A DNA stretch of 64,000 bases, taken from positions 274,730-338,729 of the forward strand of contig JANQQQ010000016.1 in the NCBI GenBank assembly GCA_028284935.1, in the 5' to 3' direction. The notes beneath the pieces are model-generated. The model did not search any database and was not told the DNA's origin. It was given only the letters and a program-made list of their open reading frames with translations. The stretch is from Croceivirga sp. (lineage in GTDB: Bacteria; Bacteroidota; Bacteroidia; Flavobacteriales; Flavobacteriaceae). Shown here piece after piece: positions 8,055 to 17,691 of this stretch (the stretch's first letter is position 1; each line of letters starts with the position of its first letter). Made by a program: the position numbers and the translations under genes.

Positions 8055-9773
8055 TTAGATATTTCCTTTTTTAAGTTCATTGGCAGCATGGTTTGCCGCC
8101 CGTGCCGTGAAAGCCATGTAGGTCAGTGATGGGTTGACGCATGCCGCAGAAGTCATAAAGGCTCCATCAGTAACATAAACGTTTTTACAAGCGTGAATCT
8201 GATTGTACCCATTTAAAACCGAGGTTTTTGGGTCACGCCCCATTCGGGCGGTGCCCATTTCGTGAATGCCCAAACCTATCGCATAAGGCAAATCATGGGG
8301 TTTTACATCCCTAAGGCCCGCTTTGGTCAACATCTCAACAGCCTGTTCTTTAATGTCCTCCCTCATTTTCCATTCATTATCCCTTAACTCGGCGTCAAAG
8401 GTTACCGTCGGCAATCCCCATTGATCTAATTTGTCATAATCGAGTGTCATTCGGTTCTCTTCATAGGGCAGTACCTCACCGAAACCACCAATGCCAAAAT
8501 TCCATCCGCCTGGTTGTAGTATGGCATCTTTCAGGTCCTTTCCATGGGAAACTTCGGCAATGACATCTTCCCAATTTCCTCTACTGGCCCCACCCTGATA
8601 TCCGTAACCTCTTAGAAATTTGTCAGTGTTGGAATTTCCGCCGATATTTCGGAACCTTGGGACATAAACTCCAGCAGGTTTGCGACCTTTATAATATTTG
8701 TCTTCAAATCCGTCATATTTTCCGCTTGCACCGACATCAAGATGATGGTCCATAATATTCCTTCCCAATTGGTCGGAATCATTTCCAAGACCATCTTCAA
8801 ACCGATTCGATTTTGATTGCATCAAAATGGCCGTTGATGCAATGGCCGATGCACACAAGAAAATCACCTTGGCTTTGAACATGAACTCTTCCTTTGATAC
8901 CCTATCAATGACCTTTACCCCAGTAGCTTTTTTGGTGTCCGAGTCATATATGACCTGGTGAACGATGGAATCGGGTCGTAGTGTCATGTTTCCTGTAGCT
9001 TCTGCTGCTGGCAATGTGGACGAAAGACTACTGAAGTATGCCCCAAAAGGACATCCTCTAATACATCTATTTCGAAACTGGCAACGTACCCTACCATTGC
9101 CCTCAAAGCGCTTATCACTGTTAATGTGGGCAACCCGACCCGCTGTAATGACACGCCCGTCAAAATGTTCTGCCACTTTTTCGCGCACATGTTGTTCCAG
9201 ACAGTTGAGCTCCATCATAGGCTCAAAAATGCTGTCCGGTAATTGAGGTAAACCCAACGGTTCCCCGGATATTCCTACATATCGCTCCACATATTCGTAC
9301 CAGGGGGCAATGTCTTTATAACGTACCGGCCAATCCACCCCATATCCATCCATTTTATTGGCTTCAAAATCCAAATCGCTCCAACGGTAACTATGACGCC
9401 CCCACATAATGGACCTTCCACCTACATGATACCCTCGCATCCAGTCAAAACGTTTGGTTTCATTGTAGGGATGTTCCAAATCGTTGACAAACCAATGTTT
9501 GGATTCGGCTCGGGTGGTATACCTTGTTCTGCTCTGTTTCTCCTGTTTTTTACGGTCTTCTTGTGTGGGCTGGTTGGCATTGGGGAAGTCCCAAGTGTCC
9601 AAATTTGCGGTAACATAATCTTCACGATGCTTGACCATTCGTCCCCGTTCAAGCACTAAGGTTTTCAGTCCATTTTGGCACAGTTCCTTTGCAGCCCAGC
9701 CTCCACTGATACCAGTTCCCACTACAATGGCATCATAAGACTGATGCTCATCATCACTATAAAATGTATTCAT
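8055..9773 (-). CDS. GMC family FAD sugar dehydrogenase (locus A)
   Basis: A 572-aa flavoprotein of the glucose-methanol-choline family. Visible are the N-terminal dinucleotide fold G-T-G-I-S-G-G (about residues 19-25), the E-R-G-R FAD-contact region, the G-G-R-S-I-M-W-G-R motif near 118, H-E-M-G-T-A-R-M-G near 505 and the C-terminal V-N-P-S-L-T motif. Three cysteines, Cys231, Cys237 and Cys241 (C-x5-C-x3-C), resemble the cluster that binds [3Fe-4S] in FAD glucose dehydrogenases. No signal peptide is present; the adjacent Tat small subunit probably exports it. Probable role: oxidation of a sugar or glycoside, possibly at C3, passing electrons to a cytochrome not encoded here. Confidence 0.88.
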   Translation of the reverse strand: MNTFYSDDEHQSYDAIVVGTGISGGWAAKELCQNGLKTLVLERGRMVKHREDYVTANLDTWDFPNANQPTQEDRKKQEKQSRTRYTTRAESKHWFVNDLEHPYNETKRFDWMRGYHVGGRSIMWGRHSYRWSDLDFEANKMDGYGVDWPVRYKDIAPWYEYVERYVGISGEPLGLPQLPDSIFEPMMELNCLEQHVREKVAEHFDGRVITAGRVAHINSDKRFEGNGRVRCQFRNRCIRGCPFGAYFSSLSSTLPAAEATGNMTLRPDSIVHQVIYDSDTKKATGVKVIDRVSKEEFMFKAKVIFLCASAIASTAILMQSKSNRFEDGLGNDSDQLGRNIMDHHLDVGASGKYDGFEDKYYKGRKPAGVYVPRFRNIGGNSNTDKFLRGYGYQGGASRGNWEDVIAEVSHGKDLKDAILQPGGWNFGIGGFGEVLPYEENRMTLDYDKLDQWGLPTVTFDAELRDNEWKMREDIKEQAVEMLTKAGLRDVKPHDLPYAIGLGIHEMGTARMGRDPKTSVLNGYNQIHACKNVYVTDGAFMTSAACVNPSLTYMAFTARAANHAANELKKGNI

Positions 9774-9863
9774 TCAATAATACCACTGTTTATTTGCTAA
9801 AAGTATTAAATATTAAATTTATTTTCTACATTTAATCCTTAGTGAAATTAGGAAATTCGTACT

Positions 9864-9873
9864 ATAACGTTAT
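9864..9873. promoter_or_regulatory. Palindrome in the divergent GMC/isomerase control region
   Basis: ATAACGTTAT is a perfect 10-bp palindrome lying in the 142 bp between the divergent GMC and TIM-barrel genes. A-A-C-G-T-T centres are usual for LacI-family operators. No LacI-type gene is in the window, so binding is speculative. Confidence 0.25.
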
Positions 9874-9915
9874 CGTTACTACCAATCTTTTAATAGTCGT
9901 AAAAAGGACAAAACA

Positions 9916-10908
9916 ATGAAACGTAGAAAATTTATTAATCGATCTGCTACAATGGGAACGGGACTTCTATTTTTAGGTTCCTATGCCTGCAAACATGAAA
10001 AGAAAGCTGAAAACAGTCAAGAGGAAGAAATGGCCGAAACTATGGAATCCCCGGAACTGTTTTTTAGACTTTCGCTGGCCCAGTGGTCGATGCATAAAAT
10101 GATACGAGAGGGTGGGGTGGACCCCTATACCTTTGCTGAAAAAGCCAAAGCTTGGGGTTTTGAAGGTTTGGAATATGTTAGCGGTCTGTACTATCCGGAA
10201 TTGGAAGCAACGAATTTTTCTGATGAAGCGATGAATGCCTTTGTTGAAAAGAGCAAGGCAGAGGCAAAAAAGCAAGGGCTTGAGAACTTGCTTATTATGG
10301 TTGACGGCCAAGGGAACTTGGCTGCTGCCGATGCTACAGAACGAGATGCCGCCGTTGAAAACCACTACAAATGGGTCGATGCTGCCCAGGCCATGGGTTG
10401 TCACTCAATTCGGGTCAATCTTAGTGGAAGTGAGGAAGAGCAAGAATGGACCAAGGCTTCTATTGACGGGTTGACCAAATTGGCAACCTATGCCAAACCC
10501 ATAAACATCAATATTACGGTTGAAAACCATGGTGGCTTTTCTTCGAACGGGCAACTTTTGGCCAATGTAATGCAACAGGTGAATATGGATAATTGTGGGA
10601 CCTTACCCGATTTTGGAAACTTCTGCATGAAATGGGCCAACTGGCCTGAATGTGATGATTGGTACGATCGTTATAAAGGAATGAAGGAATTAATGCCCTA
10701 TGCCAAAGCGGTCAGTGCCAAATCACATGATTTTGATGAAAACGGGGATGAAAAGAATAGTGATTACGTCAAAATGCTTCAAATCGTCAAAGATGCCGGT
10801 TATACGGGCTACATTGGCGTGGAATATGAAGGAAGGGAATTAAGTGAAGAGGAAGGTATAAAAGCAACTCGTGATTTATTGATAAAAGCAGGAAAACAAA
10901 TTTCCTAA
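9916..10908 (+). CDS. Exported sugar phosphate isomerase/epimerase-like TIM barrel (locus A)
   Basis: A 330-aa protein with a Tat-type signal (M-K-R-R-K-F-I-N-R-S) and a cysteine near residue 25 (Y-A-C) that could be lipidated. The mature part is an AP-endonuclease-2/xylose-isomerase-like TIM barrel with the metal-site glutamates and aspartates expected for the fold (V-E-N-H near 197, G-T-L-P-D-F near 221, G-V-E-Y-E near 304). Enzymes of this fold in similar clusters include isomerases and 3-keto-glycoside-cleaving enzymes. Which reaction is catalysed cannot be read from the sequence. It is divergent from the GMC operon and heads a plus-strand run that continues to 13755. Confidence 0.82.
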   Translation: MKRRKFINRSATMGTGLLFLGSYACKHEKKAENSQEEEMAETMESPELFFRLSLAQWSMHKMIREGGVDPYTFAEKAKAWGFEGLEYVSGLYYPELEATNFSDEAMNAFVEKSKAEAKKQGLENLLIMVDGQGNLAAADATERDAAVENHYKWVDAAQAMGCHSIRVNLSGSEEEQEWTKASIDGLTKLATYAKPININITVENHGGFSSNGQLLANVMQQVNMDNCGTLPDFGNFCMKWANWPECDDWYDRYKGMKELMPYAKAVSAKSHDFDENGDEKNSDYVKMLQIVKDAGYTGYIGVEYEGRELSEEEGIKATRDLLIKAGKQIS

Positions 10909-10917
10909 TAGTGATTT

Positions 10918-11364
10918 TTGATGCGTTCATTATTTAACCAACTCTTTGACTATAATTTTTATTGCAATAGAAAGATTATAGAAAAATGCATATCGATTGA
11001 AAAGGTCCCAAAGCGGAGTATTGAACTGTTCAGCCATATTTTGAATGCCCATCACATTTGGAACAAAAGGCTTTTGGATGAAGATTGGCAATATGAAGTT
11101 TGGCAGGCCCATGAAGTAAAGGATTGGGAAGACCTCCATTATGAAAATCAGCGTACCACCTTTGAAATCATTACCAATACCGACGATTTTACCAAACGGG
11201 TAGATTACAAGACGACCGAAGGGCGGATATTTGCCAATGAATTAAAAGATATTTTGTTCCATGTCATCAACCACTCTACCCATCACCGAGGACAGATTGC
11301 AACGGAGTTCAGGAAGAACAAGATAGAACTGGAACAATTGGACTATATCTTTTACAAGAGATAA
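10918..11364 (+). CDS. DinB family protein
   Basis: A 148-aa four-helix-bundle protein of the DinB superfamily, a group of metal-dependent thiol-transferase-like proteins. It shows the conserved histidine pattern: A-H-H-I-W near residue 41, and H-S-T-H-H-R-G-Q near residue 118. These would form the metal site. It starts 9 bp after the TIM-barrel gene and is probably in the same transcript, although a sugar-pathway role is not evident. Substrate unknown. Confidence 0.85.
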   Translation: MMRSLFNQLFDYNFYCNRKIIEKCISIEKVPKRSIELFSHILNAHHIWNKRLLDEDWQYEVWQAHEVKDWEDLHYENQRTTFEIITNTDDFTKRVDYKTTEGRIFANELKDILFHVINHSTHHRGQIATEFRKNKIELEQLDYIFYKR

Positions 11365-11379
11365 CCAACGGTACCTGGT

Positions 11380-12606
11380 ATGAATTTGACCGCAAAAATC
11401 CAACTTTCCTTGATGATGTTCTTGGAATTCTTCATTTGGGGAGGTTGGTTTGTGACCTTGGGCATCTATCTTCCCAATACCTTGGAGGCGAGTGGCGTTG
11501 AAACTGCTCGCGCATATTCAAGCCAATCTTGGGGAGCAATTATTGCTCCCTTTATTATGGGGTTGATTGCCGATCGCTATTTTAATGCAGAACGTGTTCT
11601 TGGAATACTGCACTTAATAGGGGCTTTTTTGATGTACCAAATGGCAAATGCCACCGACATCTCTACATTTGTGCCCTATGTATTTGGTTATATGATTGCT
11701 TATATGCCCACTTTGGCGTTGGTCAATTCCGTCTCTTTTAACCAAATGAAGGATCCTTCCAAAGAATTTGCCTTTATTCGGGTTTTTGGGACCATTGGTT
11801 GGATTGTTGCTGGTGTGGCCATTAGTTATTTTGGTTGGGATAGCGAGCAAGGCATACAGGATGGGCTTTTACACAATACCTTTCTAATGGTGGCTGGGGC
11901 TTCTGCAGTTTTGGGACTTTTTAGTTTTACCTTACCAAAAACACCACCAAGGGTAAACAGGAATAAAGAAGTATCCTTTTCAGACATTATGGGTCTTGAT
12001 GCACTCAAGCTATTTAAGGATAAAAATTTTCTTGTTTTCTTCATTGCTTCCGTACTAATTAGTATTCCTCTGGGTTTTTACTATCAACATGCCGGACAGT
12101 TTCTTGGAGAGATTGGGGTGGCCAATCCAGCAGCAAAAATGTCCATTGGACAGGCTTCTGAAGTCCTGTTTATGCTATTGTTACCTTTCTTTTTCAGGAA
12201 ATTTGGTTTTAAAAAGACAATTTTAGTGGGGATGCTGGCTTGGTTGGTAAGGTACCTATTGTTCGCTTTCGGGAATGCTGGAGAGTTGGCCTTTATGCTT
12301 ATCATTGGGATAGCCTTACATGGTATCTGCTATGACTTCTTCTTTGTTTCCGGTCAAATTTATACCGATACGAAGGCTGGGGAAAAATATAAAAGCGCTG
12401 CCCAAGGACTGATTACCCTAGCCAATTACGGAGTGGGTATGTTGATTGGTTTCTGGATTGCGGGAATAATCACCGATGCCAATCTTATTACGGAAAATGA
12501 ACATAATTGGTCGAGAATTTGGCAGTTTCCCGCTTTCTTTGCCTTAGGGGTGGCCGTCCTGTTTTTAGTGTCGTTTAAGAATGAAAAAATAGAATATAAC
12601 GAATAA
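11380..12606 (+). CDS. MFS permease, nucleoside/H+ symporter (NupG) type
   Basis: A 408-aa inner-membrane transporter with twelve predicted hydrophobic helices and the NupG/XapB-type opening (L-S-L-M-M-F-L-E-F-F-I-W-G-G-W-F near residue 8). The family name implies nucleoside import, but its position inside a sugar oxidation locus, 15 bp after the DinB gene and 12 bp before a Gfo/Idh/MocA gene, suggests that it imports a sugar or keto-sugar product. That substrate assignment is inference. Confidence 0.85.
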   Translation: MNLTAKIQLSLMMFLEFFIWGGWFVTLGIYLPNTLEASGVETARAYSSQSWGAIIAPFIMGLIADRYFNAERVLGILHLIGAFLMYQMANATDISTFVPYVFGYMIAYMPTLALVNSVSFNQMKDPSKEFAFIRVFGTIGWIVAGVAISYFGWDSEQGIQDGLLHNTFLMVAGASAVLGLFSFTLPKTPPRVNRNKEVSFSDIMGLDALKLFKDKNFLVFFIASVLISIPLGFYYQHAGQFLGEIGVANPAAKMSIGQASEVLFMLLLPFFFRKFGFKKTILVGMLAWLVRYLLFAFGNAGELAFMLIIGIALHGICYDFFFVSGQIYTDTKAGEKYKSAAQGLITLANYGVGMLIGFWIAGIITDANLITENEHNWSRIWQFPAFFALGVAVLFLVSFKNEKIEYNE

Positions 12607-12618
12607 ATCAATCTAAAA

Positions 12619-13755
12619 ATGCCAAAAAAAATACGACTTGGAATTTTAGGGGGGGGCGGTGATTCCCTCATTGGAGTGTTGCACCGGGTTGCTGCCTATA
12701 TCAATGATAATTATGAAATCGTTGGTGCGGTTTTTAGCCCATTACATCGAGATAGCCTGGACTTTGCCGAGCAAATCGATATTCCACTCCATCGGATTTA
12801 CAAAGATTTTGAAACCCTCATCGAAAAGGAGCTACAACTTCCTGAAGACGAACGCATTCAGGTGTGTTCCGTACAGACGCCCAACTTTTTGCACTATCCC
12901 ATGGCGAAGAAGCTGTTGGATAACGGTTTTCATGTCATTTGTGAGAAACCTATGACCATGACCTATGAGGAGGCAAAATCCCTTCAAGCCTCCCATAAGG
13001 CTTCCGGTAAGGTGTTTGCTTTAACCCATACCTACACAGGATATCCCATGGTGCGCCAAATGCGCCAAATAATAAAAGCGGGTCAGCTTGGAAAAATTCA
13101 TAAAATAGACGCCCGGTACTATCAAGGGTGGATCAATCCTATCATCCATGATGAAGAAAAAAGGGCAGCTGTCTGGCGCTTGGACCCTACCAAAGCGGGT
13201 ATCAGTTCCTGTATGGGGGATATTGGGGTACATGCCTTTAACCTTTTAGAATTTACTACGGGACTAAAGGTAAAATCGCTGCTTTGTGACTTTAATTATA
13301 TGTATAAGGATAATGTGATGGATGTTGATGGTACGGTGTTGGTACGAATGGATGACCACGTAAAAGGAGTTATTCGTGCCAGTCAGGTGGCTACTGGAGA
13401 GGAAAACGGACTTGCAATCCGTATCTATGGCGAAAAAGGCGGTTTTGTATGGGAGCAGGAAAAGCCGAATTTTCTTTATTTCTTTGAAGAAGGGAAACCA
13501 CTCCAGGTATATAAACCGGGGCATCCTTACAATACCAAATTATCGTTGGATGGAACAAAATTGCCACCGGGTCATCCTGAAGGTATCTTTGACTCCATGG
13601 CCAATATTTATTGGGGTGCGGCCAAGGCAATACGTGGTGAAGCTTATGATGATGGGGAATTTCCAACCATGGAAGATGGCGTACGCGGCATGAATTTTAT
13701 TGAAAGCACGGTTCATTCCCACAAACAGGGCAATGTTTGGATTGATATGGACTAG
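12619..13755 (+). CDS. Gfo/Idh/MocA oxidoreductase (cytoplasmic)
   Basis: A 378-aa NAD(P)-dependent oxidoreductase. The N-terminal Rossmann fold begins with G-I-L-G-G-G-G near residue 8, the family E-K-P motif is at residues 109-111 (catalytic Lys110), and a C-terminal alpha/beta dimerisation domain follows. There is no signal peptide, unlike the other family member in this locus, so it probably works in the cytoplasm on material delivered by the adjacent permease. Members interconvert hydroxyl and keto groups on sugars or inositols. A strong terminator follows within 35 bp. Confidence 0.88.
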   Translation: MPKKIRLGILGGGGDSLIGVLHRVAAYINDNYEIVGAVFSPLHRDSLDFAEQIDIPLHRIYKDFETLIEKELQLPEDERIQVCSVQTPNFLHYPMAKKLLDNGFHVICEKPMTMTYEEAKSLQASHKASGKVFALTHTYTGYPMVRQMRQIIKAGQLGKIHKIDARYYQGWINPIIHDEEKRAAVWRLDPTKAGISSCMGDIGVHAFNLLEFTTGLKVKSLLCDFNYMYKDNVMDVDGTVLVRMDDHVKGVIRASQVATGEENGLAIRIYGEKGGFVWEQEKPNFLYFFEEGKPLQVYKPGHPYNTKLSLDGTKLPPGHPEGIFDSMANIYWGAAKAIRGEAYDDGEFPTMEDGVRGMNFIESTVHSHKQGNVWIDMD

Positions 13756-13788
13756 CAAGTCCTTTCTTTAAATGACGTAAAACAAAAA

Positions 13789-13810
13789 AGCACGACGGTA
13801 CTGTCGTGCT
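13789..13810. terminator. Bidirectional terminator hairpin
   Basis: A perfect 8-bp stem AGCACGAC/GTCGTGCT with a 6-nt loop, flanked by an A run on the left and TTTCTTTTTT on the right. It separates the plus-strand permease/Gfo operon from the convergent DUF1080 gene and can serve both. Confidence 0.8.
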
Positions 13811-13844
13811 TTCTTTTTTGGTTGATTATGGAGAAACCTTTCTA

Positions 13845-14648
13845 TTAAAGTTCCTTAATCTTTATATTCCGGAACCATACGTCATCCCCATGGTCCTGTA
13901 GCCCAAAATAGCCTTGAGAAGCGACATCGGCCCAATTTTCATTGAGTTCTGGGAATTTACTTCCGGCTACCATTTCGTTCCATTCCGGTGTCCATAAGTG
14001 GTATTCCACCACTTTCTCACCGTTCTGTTTGTGCCATACAGAACCCTTGTACACCATAATCTCCACTTGGTTCCATTCCCCTACGGGCTTTGCATTTTGT
14101 GGGTCAGCTGCAATAAGGTCGTACAAAGAACCCGCTTGACGATTTCCATTGGTGCCCATTTGCGCATCGGGATGTTTCTCATTATCCAAGATTTGCATTT
14201 CTGGAGCGGTCTTCCATATAAAGTCCAGATCATCAGTCTCTTGGCCTAGATAAAAAATCCCTGAATTTCCGCCTTCCGAAATCTTCCATTCCAATTTTAA
14301 ATGGAAGTTTGAAAACTCTTGGTCATAAAGAATGTCACCTCTATCCTTACCTCCTGCTTCCCCACGTCCCGAACCCGGACAGTGGATCATGCCATCTTCC
14401 ACGACCCATCCTGTTGGGAACGTATCTTTTCCAAAGCTTCTCCATCCTGCGGAGGTTTCACCATCAAAAAGGAGTTTCCATCCATCCGCCTTTTCAGCGT
14501 CACTTAAGGTATTGGGCGCCATGGCCATGTCGGTTTCTACAACCTCAGTTTCTGCTTCTTCGGTCTCGGCCGCTTTCTCTTTTTTAGCGGTATTGCATGA
14601 AAGTAATAATCCAATAAATAGTAATGATGCAATTTTTGTTCGTATCAT
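13845..14648 (-). CDS. DUF1080 lipoprotein (3-keto-glycoside hydrolase-like), locus A
   Basis: A 267-aa lipoprotein starting at the ATG at 14648. The signal M-I-R-T-K-I-A-S-L-L-F-I-G-L-L-L-S-C supplies a lipobox cysteine. After an acidic linker comes a concanavalin-like DUF1080 domain with the typical opening G-W-K-L-L-F-D-G and the G-N-S-G-I-F-Y-L-G motif. DUF1080 proteins (3-keto-disaccharide hydrolase family) act on 3-keto-glycosides in characterised systems. A TTG further upstream at 14678 would overlap the preceding gene and gives no better signal. It lies 17 bp downstream of the Tat-type Gfo/Idh gene and is probably co-transcribed with it. Confidence 0.87.
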   Translation of the reverse strand: MIRTKIASLLFIGLLLSCNTAKKEKAAETEEAETEVVETDMAMAPNTLSDAEKADGWKLLFDGETSAGWRSFGKDTFPTGWVVEDGMIHCPGSGRGEAGGKDRGDILYDQEFSNFHLKLEWKISEGGNSGIFYLGQETDDLDFIWKTAPEMQILDNEKHPDAQMGTNGNRQAGSLYDLIAADPQNAKPVGEWNQVEIMVYKGSVWHKQNGEKVVEYHLWTPEWNEMVAGSKFPELNENWADVASQGYFGLQDHGDDVWFRNIKIKEL

Positions 14649-14665
14649 CTTCAATAGGTTTTTGA

Positions 14666-16144
14666 TTAATAATTCCAACCCTCCCTGTAGGTCTTTTTCA
14701 CATAATTCTCAGCCGCTTCCTTGGCGTTCATGGTGGCAAACTTTGTATCAAAACGTGGGTCACCATCGATGACCGTGAATTTATCCGAAGTCACTACACG
14801 AATTTCATCATTATCACTAATGTTGGTGATTTTCATGTTTTCCGCATCCCATTCCAATTTACGTCGTAAATCTTGAAGGCGCACGGCCAAATTACCTGCG
14901 ACCACCGTTTCATTGAGAGGTCCTGCATAGTCGAAATTGGAACTACACTCCACACGGTTTTCCTTGTTTTCCTTACATGCACGGATCCAGTCTTTTTCAT
15001 GACCACCATTCATGGCATCCGGAATTCTTCTTAACTCATTGGTCACTGGTGGTGGATTGTTCTCACGACCTACAATGAATGGATTTGCTGCATAGGTGCT
15101 ACATACCAAAGTGCCTTTTGTACCATAAAAAATGGCTCCACCACCCCAGTCTCCAAGATGTTCTCCTGGCTTCATGCCTTCCGGGCGGTTAGGCATAAGA
15201 CCACCATCGTACCATGTAAATTCAACAGCGGGCATTTTTACCTTACCTTTCTTGGGCCGCTCACCAAAGTAATAGGTTACTTTTTCCGAAATAGGGGCAC
15301 TTTCCGTATTCAATTGCGATGAGGTTGCCTCAAATGCATAGGGAAAACCTAGTTCAAGTGCCTTGTACACGGGATCCATAATATGACAGGCCATATCACC
15401 TAGTGCTCCTGTTCCGAAATCCCACCATGCCCTCCAGTTCCAAGGCGTATAGGAAGGATGGTAAGGACGCCATTCGGCTGGTCCAATGAATAAATCCCAA
15501 TCCAATGTGGGGGGAAGTGAAGGCGTTTCAGCTGGTCTTTCCAAACCTTGCGGCCATATGGGTCGGTTGGTCCAAGCATCTACCTTGGTTACTTCACCGA
15601 TTTCCCCATTCCAAATCCACTCACATACCTTTCTCATATCATCACTGGAGTTCCCTTGGTTCCCCATCTGGGTGGCTACACCAGTTTCTTTGGCGAGTTC
15701 CCTCAGTTTTCTGGATTCATAAACGGAATGAGTCAATGGTTTTTGAACATACACGTGCTTACCCATCCTCATAGAGTCTGCCGCAGAAACATAATGCGTA
15801 TGGTCAGGAGTTGAAATCATAACGGCATCGATATCTGAACCCATTTCCTCAAGCATTTTGCGATAATCCTTGTACTTTTTGGCCTTTGGGTAATCATTAA
15901 AACACCGTTGCGCATATTTCCAATCCACATCGGCAAGTGCCACAATGTTTTCGGCCTTCATGTTGGACAGGTTCCTTCTACCCATTCCTCCTACACCTAT
16001 ACCTGCAATATTAAGCTTATCGCTAGGAGCGGTATATCCGAACCCCGCCATAACATTACTTGGTACAATAGTGATTCCCGCTAGGGCGGCACCAGACTTT
16101 TTTATAAAGTCCCTTCGTTGATTGTTTCGGTTTTTGTTGTTCAT
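14666..16144 (-). CDS. Tat-exported Gfo/Idh/MocA oxidoreductase
   Basis: A 492-aa protein with a Tat signal (N-Q-R-R-D-F-I-K-K-S-G near residues 8-18), then a Rossmann fold (G-I-G-V-G-G-M-G near 48-55) and a Q-K-P motif (residues 134-136) in place of the usual E-K-P. The C-terminal half is the family alpha/beta domain with a long insertion. Secreted members of this group carry a tightly bound NAD and interconvert hydroxyl and keto sugars without releasing the cofactor, and some cleave 3-keto-glycosides by elimination. The neighbouring DUF1080 gene makes such a role plausible here. Confidence 0.87.
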   Translation of the reverse strand: MNNKNRNNQRRDFIKKSGAALAGITIVPSNVMAGFGYTAPSDKLNIAGIGVGGMGRRNLSNMKAENIVALADVDWKYAQRCFNDYPKAKKYKDYRKMLEEMGSDIDAVMISTPDHTHYVSAADSMRMGKHVYVQKPLTHSVYESRKLRELAKETGVATQMGNQGNSSDDMRKVCEWIWNGEIGEVTKVDAWTNRPIWPQGLERPAETPSLPPTLDWDLFIGPAEWRPYHPSYTPWNWRAWWDFGTGALGDMACHIMDPVYKALELGFPYAFEATSSQLNTESAPISEKVTYYFGERPKKGKVKMPAVEFTWYDGGLMPNRPEGMKPGEHLGDWGGGAIFYGTKGTLVCSTYAANPFIVGRENNPPPVTNELRRIPDAMNGGHEKDWIRACKENKENRVECSSNFDYAGPLNETVVAGNLAVRLQDLRRKLEWDAENMKITNISDNDEIRVVTSDKFTVIDGDPRFDTKFATMNAKEAAENYVKKTYREGWNY

Positions 16145-16477
16145 AAAGGTTTGTTTTATTGAAATTCTATTTGTTCTTAAGTGGTACTATTTCAAGCCGT
16201 TAAAGAACTTTGATGAAAGTCTACATACGATTTGAAACAGAACGTTGAAAATACTTATTTTTTTGGTTTTTCGGAAATGGCAAGATACATGAAAAAAACA
16301 GTGGTTTTAAATAAAACTTTAGCGCATTTATTAAAAAAAACATAGGTATTCCTTCAGCTCTTTACACCATTTAAATTTTGCCGAAATCGAAGCCGTTAAA
16401 TTTGGAGTTATAGGGAAAAGGAAGGCATACAAAAATGGCCGCAAATTGCGGCCATTTTCCATCGGTTGAATCCAGTG
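16145..16477. other. Intergenic stretch
   Basis: About 330 bp between the Gfo/Idh gene and the alpha/beta hydrolase gene. It is AT-rich, with A and T runs but no gene-like frame. Apart from the hairpin at 16432-16458 I see no structure in it. The promoter for the minus-strand Gfo/Idh operon must lie here, but I could not identify a convincing one. Confidence 0.5.
16432..16458 (-). terminator. Terminator of the alpha/beta hydrolase gene
   Basis: A perfect 12-bp inverted repeat, AAAATGGCCGCA then TGCGGCCATTTT, with a 3-nt loop. It lies 20 bp beyond the stop of the minus-strand gene ending at 16478, and the stem ends in T residues on that strand. Confidence 0.75.
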
Positions 16478-17515
16478 TTATTCGTATTTCAACTGATGTA
16501 TAAATTTCAAAATCTCATCACAAATAAACTGTGCACTTTCCTTCAGTGAAAAAATGGTGATATGACCACCTTTTAGAAAAAACACTTCTCCATTGCTGGA
16601 ACGACTGGCCATTTCCCTTTGCATTTTGGCCCTTTCGGTTCGCAAGAAATCCGGATCATAGCCCATTTTTCGAAGTAGGGGTTCGTTTAGATTCGTACCG
16701 GCAAACACCCGAATGGGCAGGGTATCAAACTGGCTGATTTTTCTGGATAGGTCGACCAGTTCTTTGTGCTTTCTTTCTTCCTTGATATAGCCCCTCAAAT
16801 AACCACCATCAACTACATAGTCCCTATATCCTTCAATTACCTTTTTAGGTAGACCTGGGGCCCAGAGCAAAGGTCGTTTCGCTAAGCGACCGTGTAAATT
16901 CAAGATACCCAAATCACCAGCGACCGCCCCGAGATGGTACAAGGGCCTTAGGTAAGCTGGAGAGTGAGGCAATTTCAAACGTTCGCTTTCATCGGCATGC
17001 GGAGCGTCTAAAAATACCATACCGAGAACTTCATCAGGGAACAGGTGTTTATATACCCGAATATAATGCCCCCCATAGGAGTGTCCTGCCAAAATATAAG
17101 GAGGTTCTTCACCTGAATTTTTCAGTAATTGGTGTAATTCTTTGGCAATCGTTTCCGGATCCCTGGGCTGATCGCTACCCTCACTATACCCTATTCCGGC
17201 CCGGTCATAACGCACCACCCGAATACTGTCTTTGAGCAGTTCTCCCAACCAATAATAGTATTCACTGGGTGCCCCGGCACCAGATTCTATTACCAAAGTT
17301 GGTTTTGAGTTGTGTTGCCCCACAGCCTTGATGTGCAACTTAAAACCTCCAACGTCGACCAATTCGCCAGGTGGCTCTGGTTGGGAGGTGAAAAGTCGAG
17401 ATAATAATCCAGCAAGTATAAGCAGTAACAAAAGGGATCCCACGGATATCCCCATCCATTTGACAATTTTCTTTATGGTTTTCATGATGTAATTTTTAAA
17501 ATACATACCAAACAT
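16478..17515 (-). CDS. Membrane-anchored alpha/beta hydrolase
   Basis: A 345-aa serine hydrolase. A hydrophobic anchor (about residues 20-42) precedes the alpha/beta hydrolase core. The nucleophile is Ser146 in G-H-S-Y-G, an oxyanion-region strand lies at V-R-Y-D-R-A-G-I-G-Y near 105, and the catalytic histidine is in G-G-H-I-T near 321. The start at 17515 is an ATG preceded by GAGG; an internal ATG at 17485 (M-K-T-I-K-K) gives an equally good anchor. The substrate is not deducible. It is monocistronic and divergent from the second sensor kinase. Confidence 0.85.
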   Translation of the reverse strand: MFGMYFKNYIMKTIKKIVKWMGISVGSLLLLLILAGLLSRLFTSQPEPPGELVDVGGFKLHIKAVGQHNSKPTLVIESGAGAPSEYYYWLGELLKDSIRVVRYDRAGIGYSEGSDQPRDPETIAKELHQLLKNSGEEPPYILAGHSYGGHYIRVYKHLFPDEVLGMVFLDAPHADESERLKLPHSPAYLRPLYHLGAVAGDLGILNLHGRLAKRPLLWAPGLPKKVIEGYRDYVVDGGYLRGYIKEERKHKELVDLSRKISQFDTLPIRVFAGTNLNEPLLRKMGYDPDFLRTERAKMQREMASRSSNGEVFFLKGGHITIFSLKESAQFICDEILKFIHQLKYE

Positions 17516-17691
17516 AATAGCCTCATTATTAAGTAACTATTGAATATGATGAACCTAAGAAATAGTGTTTTACAAGAAATCGAAATAGGGTCCAATTGTA
17601 TTGGACAGGAAAATGGAAGCGTTGGACCACAAAAATGTTGTGTTGGTCAAAATAGGTGGTGCGGGGATATCGGTATTTCTATTTTTGCGGT

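Noticed and set aside
15486-15814. Three overlapping plus-strand frames opposite the Tat-exported Gfo/Idh gene
   Set aside because: Trp/Pro/His-rich translations typical of antisense shadow; the minus-strand gene is unambiguous.
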